Virus record (IMG/VR): IMGVR_UViG_3300032006_000013
Coordinates: 1-49,775 of that record
Source: a virus
DNA: 49,775 nt
Strand: one strand, 5' to 3'
Shown here: one piece after another, positions 21,430 to 31,900 of the stretch
How the letters are laid out: every line of letters begins with the position of its first letter
Numbering within the stretch: position 1 is the stretch's first letter
Position numbers and translations under genes: made by a program
The notes under the pieces: generated by a model
The model's input: the letters and a program-made list of their open reading frames with translations, nothing else
Told to the model about the DNA's origin: nothing
Databases searched by the model: none

Positions 21430-21706
21430 GGACGGCGACATCAAAGCCAAGTGGTGGGACTGGCACAAGCTGAACCCCCACATATATAAAGAGTTTGAAC
21501 ACTTGACATTTGAGCTAATAAAAAAGGGCGTCAAGAAATCGTCGGCTTGGCTGGTGATAAATCAGATGCGATGGAATTATGCAATACAGACAAAGGGAGA
21601 TAAATTTAAAATCTCTAACGATTATATTGCTTACTATACTCGCCTGTTTAAGCACTATCATCCAGAGCATGAAAATTTTTTTACGACCAAGCCATTGAAG
21701 AGGTAA
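21413..21706 (+). CDS. conserved phage protein (DWHKxNPHIY type, 97 aa)
   Basis: TTG start with only a weak purine tract; overlaps the previous gene by 17 nt. The pattern WWDWHKLNPHIYKEFEHLTFELIKKGVKKSSAWLVINQMRW...FKISNDYIAYYTRLFKHYHPEHENFF is a recurrent phage protein of unknown function, often among replication/recombination genes. Confidence 0.7.
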   Translation: MLKASEDGDIKAKWWDWHKLNPHIYKEFEHLTFELIKKGVKKSSAWLVINQMRWNYAIQTKGDKFKISNDYIAYYTRLFKHYHPEHENFFTTKPLKR

Positions 21707-21709
21707 ACA

Positions 21710-21847
21710 ATGAATAAAAAGTCACAAGAATTAGATGATAATTTCATCGAAGTTTATGCTTGGATGCTTAAAGAATGTCGCAAAAGAGGCGATGATTGGC
21801 TAACGGGCTGGGTTTTGACTTGTATGTACCTTAATCAAAAACGGTAA
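21710..21847 (+). CDS. small protein (45 aa)
   Basis: MNKKSQELDDNFIEVYAWMLKECRKRGDDWLTGWVLTCMYLNQKR. Start is three bases after the previous stop. Ends one base before the convergent holin-like gene, with no visible terminator between them. Unrecognised, helical. Confidence 0.55.
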   Translation: MNKKSQELDDNFIEVYAWMLKECRKRGDDWLTGWVLTCMYLNQKR

Positions 21848-22333
21848 TCATCTACGATTAGCAGGGCGTGATCCGAACCAGAAGGTGATCGCCAGCGAGG
21901 TCATAAACACAACCTCTTCTGCTAACATCTTAGTCGTAGTCCAGTCTCCGAACTCGTAAGCTTTCCAGTATATGTATCCTGACATTGCCATGAGTAGTAG
22001 TGTCACCGTCGGACGTACTAAGCGGAGTATGGCACTACACCATCGAGGTGTCTCGCCATAGCTGGCATCATGGTCGTAGGCGGCTGTGCGAATTGATGCG
22101 TCGGCAGTCATTTGAGCGATCATGTACTCGCTCTCCATCTCTGCCTGTTTCATGTTCGCTTGTTCTTTGACGAGAGCTAGTTCGTGAGCGTTTTGTGCCA
22201 AGAGGGTTTTGTTTTTTTCTTTTGCTTCCAGCCAGCCAAAGGTTTTTCCGACGACTGTCCCGATGAGGCCAATCCCACCGCCCCCTAATGCGCTTCCGAA
22301 AAGCCCTGATACAACTGTTCCAAGTATTTCCAT
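21848..22333 (-). CDS. 3-TM holin-like protein
   Basis: 161 aa. Hydrophobic glycine-rich N-terminus (VVSGLFGSALGGGGIGLIGTVVG), a long helical region, then two more spans (VTLLLMAMSGYIYW and FMTSLAITFWFGSR). Arrangement and size fit 3TM holins, including those of gene transfer agents. It would permit endolysin access. Next to the M15 peptidase and a tiny membrane protein. Confidence 0.75.
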   Translation of the reverse strand: MEILGTVVSGLFGSALGGGGIGLIGTVVGKTFGWLEAKEKNKTLLAQNAHELALVKEQANMKQAEMESEYMIAQMTADASIRTAAYDHDASYGETPRWCSAILRLVRPTVTLLLMAMSGYIYWKAYEFGDWTTTKMLAEEVVFMTSLAITFWFGSRPANRR

Positions 22334-22336
22334 GTC

Positions 22337-22732
22337 TTACCACCTAGCCCTACGGGGTCTATTGTCTACGTGAACAAACGTGCGATAGTTTATTCCGATC
22401 CCGTTAAAGCCAGCTTCAACCGCCGCTTCAATGATACGGTCTTTGTCCATAGTGATAGCCACGTCGAACGCACGAGTTGGCATACTTTCTGTAGACCTGT
22501 GTGTCGATAGAGGAGCGCCACCAACATGTGCATTATGCAACGGACAGCGTGCCGAGCTGTTAATCCGCATTGGCAATCCGAGCAAGTCACGCATCACCTC
22601 CAATTTTTCTATCGCTTCTGGTTGTATCCATCGTGCTTTGTTTCCTCCTACACCGCATATACGTTTACATTTGCACTCAAGTTCACGCCACTTAAAATGG
22701 GGAGAGGCGAACTCCCTCTTTAATACAATCAC
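22337..22732 (-). CDS. M15-family peptidase endolysin
   Basis: 131 aa. Zinc-peptidase motifs: NSSARCPLHNAHVGG, STHRSTESMPTRAFDV (His and Asp ligands; the segment between them looks a few residues longer than usual) and the C-terminal HVDNR. M15 enzymes cleave D-Ala-containing peptide bridges of peptidoglycan. GTG start at 22732 overlaps the stop of the upstream gene (GTGA), so the three lysis genes are coupled. Confidence 0.85.
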   Translation of the reverse strand: MIVLKREFASPHFKWRELECKCKRICGVGGNKARWIQPEAIEKLEVMRDLLGLPMRINSSARCPLHNAHVGGAPLSTHRSTESMPTRAFDVAITMDKDRIIEAAVEAGFNGIGINYRTFVHVDNRPRRARW

Positions 22733-22899
22733 TTATTCTTGTCTCTCAAGCTGTTGACTAGCTGAAACAATGTCTCAATCTTTTTGACACATTCCTGTAG
22801 CATCACATGATTGCGAATAAGCGCGAAGATTATGCCGCTGAGTATTGCAAAACCCCCGAAAAAAATCGTTATGTAATCTCCTATTCCTATACCTTCCAT
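22729..22899 (-). CDS. single-TM lysis-associated protein (56 aa)
   Basis: MEGIGIGDYITIFFGGFAILSGIIFALIRNHVMLQECVKKIETLFQLVNSLRDKNK: N-terminal membrane span, C-terminal helix with coiled-coil periodicity, spanin- or antiholin-like by position. RBS GAGGAAC; overlaps the endolysin start. Confidence 0.65.
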   Translation of the reverse strand: MEGIGIGDYITIFFGGFAILSGIIFALIRNHVMLQECVKKIETLFQLVNSLRDKNK

Positions 22900-22913
22900 A
22901 GTTCCTCTACCCT

Positions 22914-22920
22914 GTCGTCC
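22914..22920 (-). promoter_or_regulatory. late-region motif GGACGAC (short copy)
   Basis: Reads TAAGGACGAC on the minus strand, directly after the 3111-aa gene stop and 15 nt before the lysis start; one G shorter than the five exact AGGGACGAC copies. Confidence 0.4.
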
Positions 22921-25900
22921 TTACAGTTTAGATTTTAGGCTATTGCCTACGGATGATTTTAGTCCTTTCTTCTTTTTGGACTTTGGTTCGCCAGCTAAAA
23001 AGTCGACAGCCCACTCTCGCCCACTACGGACGCCGCCAAGAACTGGCACACGCTGAGAAATTTCTCTAGCGGCTGGTCTGCTTATTGATCCTTCTGTCGG
23101 ATTAAGGCCTTGGAACATTGTCGCGCCAGCTTGAAGCGTTCCGAATGATGGGCCAAGAGCAAGCCCCATGATGCGGTTTACGCCATAAGAACCTTTTTCA
23201 TCTTGCATCCCAGCTTGATACAGCAAGTCCGCTACGAGTCCAAAGCCCCCCATATGGACGAGTGATTGTATGAACCAACCCAAAAATTTATCTCGATTTC
23301 CATGCACTCTGACGTCGTAGCCCATTTCTTCGACTAACTTGTTAAATGACCGTTCGCGTAGAGCCGCACTCCTTTCATCGTCGCCACCGCGCATTTGAAG
23401 AATGTCTTTGGCTGCCAACGCTAAAGAGCCAGAGGGTACACCAATCAAGATCATATTGAGTAAGGGTTTGATGTCGCCATCGTGTGCGGTTCGTCCACTG
23501 CCAGGAGTGTTACGCGGATCAAAGTATCTATATGCTTCTTTGAATGTGTGAGCCGCTAAACGCTGGAACATAAGAGGGTAACTCTTAAGTTGGAAAAGCA
23601 CCGCACCCCAAGGCGAATTATTGTCTTGGCTCCATAGAGGGAGGTCTGTTTTTGACGGCGTGAATATGCTTTCATTCGCAAAACGATGTAACGCTGTACG
23701 CAATCTTGCGTCGTCATACAGTAGAGCTACATCTTCAAATGACTTGTCATTGTGTGCGTATTCGCCTAACCCAAACTGCTCAAGCTTTCTTTTTGCTCGA
23801 CGGTACTTCGCTGATTGCGATACTTGACCTGGTTTGTAATGTTTCTGCGCTATTTTTTGTGTAGCTTTCAACATCTCGTAACCTGTGGCCGTTGCCACTT
23901 CGCGGTTGAGGTTTGTCCAAGGCGTCAACAAAGTGGCATTGAAAAATGCGTTGCTGAGTTTGCTGCCTGATCCACCGTAAAGCATCGCCATTCTCTGATG
24001 AGCAAGGTTTTCCATAGACGCACCAATGCTTCGAAGCGCGGCTCTGTATTCTGCACCGTCTTCTCCACTAGCGAAGTTACGCATTGCATTGTAACTGTCT
24101 CGAATACCCGCGCCTCTCAAGAAGGGGAGAGAGATGTCGGTGATACTGGTTAATGTTGTCCAGCCGAGCAGTGTTACCGAACTAAATGTTCGCAAAAACT
24201 TACTGGCGTTCCTGTGGCTATTGTAATAAACGCTGTCCGACGTAGGTCTTCCCATTAATGTAGACATGTATGTGTCGGCAAACTTGATCGGGTCTTGATC
24301 GCCAAAACTGCGTCGATCAAGTGAGCCAAATTTTTTGTTTTCAAATAATCCGTTTGCAATAGCGTCGACGCGCTTTTTGTAAGCGCGACTGCCATTTGGA
24401 CGCAGCCTGTTTAGGTACGCAGCCACAGAAACTGGACCTTGCCCTTTTGCAATGAGGGCTTCAGCGACTTCGATGGCTTGCACGGCTTCATCTGTACGCA
24501 TAGCACGCATCTCTGGGATACGGATTGTTCGCGGTTCGACGCCGTATCCAAATTCTTTTTGTGCCAATCGTGTACTGGTAACTATTTTGTCTGTCGATAA
24601 AAGTTTGATGGCGTCTCGCGCACCGTTCTGTCTGACCTGTAGATAATCGTAGAAGCCGTGATTATTTGTGCCGAACTTCTCTTGCATCTCTAGGCGTCGA
24701 GTGGTTCCCTCGAAGTATTTGGATGTGATACTTTGCAAGTCATCTGCCAGATAACCTTTCTTCTCCATAAAGTTTAGGATGTCTCCGTAGAGAAGTTTGC
24801 CGTTTGCATCTGTGTCGGTCAGACGTATCAAGCGCATGTATTCAGCATCCGACTTACCGCCCGATCTAGCATACTTGGAGCCTTGGTGAGGCAAGTAAAC
24901 ACCATCCTCATCAATAAGCGTATTTGCCATATGGTCAGCTATATCTTCTAGCGACCTTAAATCTCTGGTGTCTTCTGGATCACCGCGCAGTCGCTGCTCC
25001 CTTGTCAAGTAACCAGTGAGAGCCTTTTTAAACTCCTCAAAGTTGGCTTGAATTTTTTCAGTGTTCCAAATTTGAGGGAAATAATTATTAGGTATTTCAC
25101 CAATCCGTATCCCAGCTTCCCTCATTGACTGCAACTCCTGGTCAAACCGAGTTCGCAAGGCAGTAGCGAGATTGCGTTCTTCCTCATTGAGGTTTGCAAA
25201 GTTGTCTTGGCTTTGTCGACGTAGGGCTTTAACTACTTTTTTGTAGCTTTCTGGCTGTATGCCATCGCCCCAAAACTTTGTGTTTCGCCCCCATCTTTTG
25301 ACTGCCCCTGTTGCACTGTCTTCGCCAGCGGTCTTATACATTAGTTGAAAGATAGGCATGACCTTACGCGCAAACTCTGACATTTGACGTTCGTGGTATC
25401 CTGTACCGTCAATCGGTTTGGCCCAGTCACCAAGGTAGTGCATCCCGTGGTAGCGAAGTTTGCGTGCGTTGTCCTGTAAGAAGCGCAATGGATTGTACTT
25501 AGAAAGCGCACGCCAGTCAGCATCGTTGAATTGCTGTAGCTTCGCCATCTTTTTCATTACATCAATGATTTCGCTCTCTGCACCTAGATCATCAATGTCT
25601 GTGTAGAACTGCGCTTGATTGGCTGGCGTTGCATCTGGATCATCTATGATTGTGCTAACTGCTTTGCCAAGAGGCTTGGTTGTTCGCGGTGCCTTGAAGT
25701 GATAGTCGCTGTCTGGATTGAACTCTTCTGCGTCGGGAGACTTAACGTTGCTTCGATCAAACATCACAAGAGCTTCGTATTCTGTCATCTCTCTGTTGTC
25801 GCCAATCCTGTTGTATTCAATGAAACGCAGACTGTCGAAGCCAAGCTCTTTTACAATATTGTTAAAGTCTACCTTGCCGACGTTCACACTTTCTCCATCG

Positions 25901-28900
25901 GGTGTTAATGATATTGCAGCTAAAGTATGAAACCTTTCTGCATCAATACTTCCTGTTCTTTCTATTTCACCGTTCACAAAATCTCTAAGGCTCAAACCGC
26001 TCCTTTCTTGTAGGTCAAAGTTGTCGATGAAGTCTAAAACAGCATTCATGTCGGGATCATATTGACCTAATTTAATCCCAGCACGAAGATCAAATGGATT
26101 ACGCGCTCGTATCCGTACCTCTACAGTTCCAGGTTCTGGAACAACTCCTACTTCTGCTAACTCCCTTTCGGTTTCTGCGATCTGGTCTTGAACCTGTTCT
26201 AAAAGCGTCTCGTCTTTATCTGCAACAGCCCGAAACATTGCTATAGGACCGCTTTCTACTTCATTCGGACTAGCTTTCGCCTCAATCAGGTCGGTTTCCC
26301 TGCTCCTCAATTCTATTAAACGATCAATAGCAATCAAAGCATCTTGTTCTGCGACGAAATCAAGGTCAGCGTTTCGGACCATCGCTTGCATCGCTCCCGC
26401 AGTTGGACGGTTGGCATACATTGCATCGGTAACTTCGGGACTTTGCGAAATATAGATGCCTGGGCCGAGCCGAGATTGTGGTCCCGAATATTCCCAAATA
26501 AAATCTCGGTTATCGAACACCCTTCGGTTTGGTGTGCTGTGGAAATAAGGTACAGATTTGCCCATGCTTTCGCCTAGACCACCCTCAACAAAATTTAGTT
26601 CCTTCGCTAATCTGGCTTCGCTGACTGGCGTTTCAATGTTTTTAAACATGTCACCATAAAGTGTTAGGCGAGAGGCATAGTCTTTGATTGCCTTGTTGCC
26701 CATCATACCGTTAGAAAGATATGCTACTTCCTCTATACGTTCTTTAATGACGTCATTCAGAGGAGAGTAGCTGGCATTGTTGAACGGACGTTCGCCTTTG
26801 TTTCCTTCTATTACATCTACCAAGTAGGCTTGGAACCATTTTTGAGCCAAGCCACTTTCATTATCATAATCAAGGTCAGTTCCATTTTCTGCCTCAATAC
26901 GCTTTCTAACAGGATCATCAGGAAATCTATCGTATTCCGTAAGGACCGAATCAATGTCATCGCCATCAAGCGGACGTGCTTTGAAGTCAAGTTCGATTAG
27001 GCCTTCTACAGTCTCCCGTGGTGTAAGCATTCGTTGTTTACCGTTGCCTGTGAGGGATCGGCCCAATGCTCGAAGCTTTGTTCGTAGTGGGTTGAAGCCG
27101 CCAGAATTTATTTCTAGGTTTCTATCAGCTTCAACGATGTCATCAGCTATCAGCATCAGGCGGTGCATAAGTCCTCTGGCCACACGTTGTGTGTCGGGAT
27201 CGCGGTGTGTTATTCGACGCACAACTTCTCGTATTGGTTCTGGTGCGTGCGTCGGAACACCGTCGTTGTCCATTGCGCCCCGTGTTTGCAAATCTTCAGC
27301 TTCAAGAAATTCTGTTATGCGCGGTGCGTCGAACGAGATTATTGGTTTTGCTTTTGGATCGTTTCTGGCAAAAGCCTCGTAAGCGATTTGATTGGCCCGA
27401 ACTTTATCACCCTTGTCTAATGCCGCCGTTAAATTTTCAGACAGTTGAGCGTCACTCATTCGGATAACATCGACTGGTACTGGGACTTCTTTTACTTGCG
27501 CTCCAGCACGTATGCGTCGGATAAGTTCAGCACCTATCGCTTCTTCTCTAGCCTCATCAGGCTTTGTTCGTAATTCTTTATCCAACTCCCTGTTAGAAGC
27601 TGTCTTTGTTTTTTTGTCTTTAGGTGTATTTGTTGACGCTGGTTTGTTTTTGTTAGGTTCATTTGCTTTTGATTTCGCTCTTCTGCGACGACGTTTTTTT
27701 GGTTTGGATGCTGTTTCTTGTTTTTCCGCACGAGTTCTGGCACTGGCTTTTAAGTCTTCCCACGGCATCTTATATGTCAAGCGAGTGTCGGCCACGTATA
27801 GATAGTCAAGAGCGTTGTCGATGAGATTAAATGTTTCTGTGAAGAAATCGTCGTCGCTCATGTCAGCGAACGCTTGTATCTCCTCGTCTGTAACACCAGT
27901 CTTTTTTACGCCAACGGCAGCCCACATTTTGCGAGATTGTTTTTGTAAGATACCTGTAAGCTTCCTCTGCTCACGCACGTCTTCAGAAATAGCGAACAGC
28001 ATTGCCGCATTTTTACCAAACGGCTTTCCAGTATCAGGATTAATTTTCCCTACAAAACTTATCTCCCCAAGAAATTTAGCTATTGGCTCCATCACGCTGA
28101 TGAGTGAAGGTCGATTAACACCATCTGGTGTATTACCCATTTCGGCAAGTTCTTGTTCGAACTTGGCTTTATTCTCTCTGATGTTTTCCTGTAAGATTTT
28201 TTGCTGTATAGCCCATTCACTTTTTGGGACGTATTCTTTTTTGCTTGATGCGGTATCAGTCAATACCTTTTCACTTGGCCGTAAATGGCCGCCCTCAAGA
28301 ACTTCATAGGCATCGTTGATCGCTTCGTCGATAATCTCAAAAGCTTCGACTAAATCATTCGCGCTCTCTATGTTTGAAAGTCCACCTTTTGTGTGCTGTC
28401 GGCTTTCTATCTTGTCAAGGAAAGCAAGAACGCTGTCCTTGTCGAGGTGCGCGTCCATTGCCACGCCAAAAGTAGTTTCTGCATCATCGTCTGTCAGGGT
28501 AACTGCGCGTCGAAGAGCAGTTGTCATTTGTCGTATGCTGGTAAGAGAAGGACCATACGTCTGTATGCCGTCGGCGTCTTCTTGCAGGTCATTCAAACTG
28601 TCTTCTATATCTATGCGTTGCATAGTGAAGGCATCACGCATTTGAACTAAGCTTTCGCCAGCGCGTGTCTCTGGTTCTACCACACGAGACAGATAGCTTT
28701 GTGCATTGTCGTCATACAGTTTATCAAAGTAAGGTACTAGGGATTTATCGAGGCGTTGCTTCTTGCCAGGGATGATATACTCAAGAAAGTTCTGAAGCAG
28801 TTTACCCAGCTTCTGCATCATCGTTCCCTGGAATGGCAGCTTACCTTCTAAGTATGCTTGGAAGTTTGCCGCCATAAATTCTTCGGGGTTAAAGTTTGAT

Positions 28901-31900
28901 AGGGTTTTATCAGTTCCTATCATCTGACCTTCTTTATTAAATTGACGGCCTAAAGCATCTTGATCACGCAAAGCAAAGGGAGACATGCTTTGCAGTTTCT
29001 CTATGTCAAGTGTGCCGTCTGGTGCATAGTAGGCGCGTAGCTCTTTAAGCATTGCCGCCTTGTCGGATGGCGTTAGTACGTTTCTGTATCCCCAGTGGAA
29101 TAGCTCGTGTGCCAGTATAGAGTAATCTGGCAGGCCACCGTCGGTTTCACGAATGGTGATGGTTCCTGTTCTAGGAATAAAGGATGCAGATGTATCATCA
29201 GTGCCATCTCTTTTTACAATGTTCGGAGCCATGCCATTGTTGGCGTTTGTTATTCGACGCAGTACGTCTCTCATCAGGATCGTGCTGTCTGTTTCAGCGT
29301 CGCCAAAAATACTCTTTAGCTGTTGCCATGCCTCTCGACGTTTTTGTTGTGGGTACTTGTAGTCAGGCGTTTCGTTGTAAAGTGTTTCAAGCTGTTCGAT
29401 GCGAGAGTTGAAGTTGCTTAGATTGTCATCGAACTCTTGCTGTTCAATTTTGGTTATATTACGGATTTTTTCTGCAAGCTCATCATCACTAGCTTCTTGC
29501 AGTTCGGGTTTATTTTTCGCTGGTTGTGGCTGGGGCGTTTCGACTGCTTCTACTGGAGCTTCAGCATCAAACGGAACAAAGTCTTTTGTTGCTTCTGATT
29601 TTCTGAGATTTACGTTAGGAGAGAAGTGGCCAAGTTCCCAACCTTCTTGGTTCTTGCCCATGAGTTCTTCGAAGGTGCTTTGGTTTGCACCCATGCGACG
29701 GTTGTCAAATTTCTGATAGCCTTTACCACCGCCAATCTTTTTTCTAATTCCATAAACGCGGCCCTCTGGTATTGGGGGTAAACCCTCTCTCGACGCAGAG
29801 GAAACGGGAGCTTCAGCATCTGCTGCCGAAGGAGCGTCGGCTTTGCCGTCGATGCGTTGCTTGCGTCGAGTGATGATGCCTGCAACATCTTTAGGTTCTA
29901 TTTGTCCAGTCGTAACTAACTGGCCAAGGGACTGATAAAAACTGTCCCTGCTCTCGATATTGATAAGGTTCTCAACGGGGTCGTTTGCGTCTTTCTTTCT
30001 TTGGCGTTTGCCGACTTGTAATATTGAATACTTCTTTGAGGTTAAATCATATTCAACAATGTCGCCTCTTTTATAGTTCTTGCCGTCTGGTGTTCGTCCT
30101 CTCTGCGTAGCCACCTGTTCGACACGAGTTGACTTGTAGAGTTCAGTCTTGTCTTTGTCTTTACCTTTAAGTAAATCATTGGCGGCTTTGTTGCTTTCAG
30201 CGAGTGCTTTTAATTGTTGTGGCAGTTTGAGATCACGCCTAGTCACAGGACGCTGTTTTCTGCCAAGGCCAGCAATACGTTCTCCTTCTGGATTAGCGAA
30301 GAACGTGTCTTCACGAGATAGAAATGACTGCACGTTTCTTCGTGTTTCATCTGTTTCAATAAGACGTTCTAATTCTAGTTCTGCAAGGGTATCGATCCTG
30401 TGTCGAAAAAACCCTTTGCTTTGGTCATTGAGTTGCGTGTCATTTTGCATACGCTCAACCATGCGTGTGAGGTCGCCCAAGAATTGCTGTTTGGTTTCTT
30501 CTGATAAACCAGACATGTCCATGTCGCTGATAACGCCTTTGACAATTTGGTTTTTAATTCGGGCCGCTTCTCTAGCAGGGTTTAGAGTTCCATCTCGCGG
30601 AGCTTGAAACTCTTCCGATGCACCTAGACCATACTTGTCTACAAGCTGTCTAACTCTTTGTGGGTCTATTACGACGAACTCAAGGTCAGCAAACAAGTCT
30701 ACTAATTGTTCGTCATCTAGCTCGGATATAGTTTTTGCAGTGATACCATTTTCTTCAAGGATACTTAGGGCTGTATTAGCGTTCATCTCCACAGATGCGC
30801 GTTGCTGTGCTGGGGTAGTGGTGTCTACTTCTGGTGCTTCCGCTTCTACAGGAGCTTCCTCTGTGGCGACTTCTTCTGCCTCTGCTTTTGTTGCCTCTAC
30901 CTCGCTTTCGACTTCCTCTGATCTAATCTCTGCTTCGGCTTTATCCGTAACAGCGTCGTCAAGTTTTTCACCATCTTTGTTTCGGATAGCATCAAGAAGG
31001 GTTCTGTTTTCGATGATTAGTTTAGAACGCTGGTCCTGTAGCTGTGTGACTTGTTTTGGATCAGTTGCTTTGGCTATCTTTTCATCTAGTGCGGCTATCT
31101 GCTCTTGCTGAGAGATGATCGAACGATAGATAGCTGCCTTGCGTACACGTATGCGTGCGTCAAAGTAAGCTTCTTTCTTTGTCTTGTCTTTTAAAATTTG
31201 TTTTTTGTCTAGCCTGTCGTCGATGCGACCAAGATCATTTTCTGCGATTATTGCTTGTGCTTGCGCTTCTTCCTCTTGTGCCGCTTGCTCTAAAGCTACA
31301 CTGTCGAGGTCTTCAGCTTCTACAGGTGCTTCAGCTTCTGGAGCAGAAGGGGCTTCGACGTCTGCGTCGGTTGCTGTGTCTACAGGTTTTGGCTGTAGCT
31401 GTGCGTCGGTTAGATCATTAGCTTCCGCTAGGTTTTTTAGTTGGTCATCGATGTCGCTTACATCAGCATTGGGATCGTCTGTCAGCCTAGCGGCTTTTTC
31501 CGCATTAAGTTTGGCTACGGCGTCAGTTACTTGACGTCCTTTCCTGGCACCTACCGCACCACCAATACCGCCGATTACACCGCCAAGCGCACCGCCAGCC
31601 ACACCACCTAAAAGTGCTTCTTGAACAACTCTGTCATAATCAAACTCGCCCTCTTGCGCTCCAGACAATATATCTCCTGTTTGTCTAGGAAAACTTTGTA
31701 CAGCCGATACAGTAGCCTCGACAGGAGCCGCGCTTACAGAACCAGCCCCAACCCCTTTGGCAACTGACGTTGAAAGTTTCTGGCCAGCTTGTGCGGCGGC
31801 TTTACCAATCTTTAAACCAGAGAGGCCAGGGATAACGTTTTCTACAGAAAGAACTAGGGCAGGGATTGTATCTTCAAGCCCTTCTAGTATTCCTCGCCCC

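Noticed and set aside
26954-27382. Long antisense frames opposite the giant gene (also 27815-28309, 30149-30607, 30635-31111)
   Set aside because: Ser/Arg-rich mirror frames of a conserved protein with no leaders; typical shadow frames.
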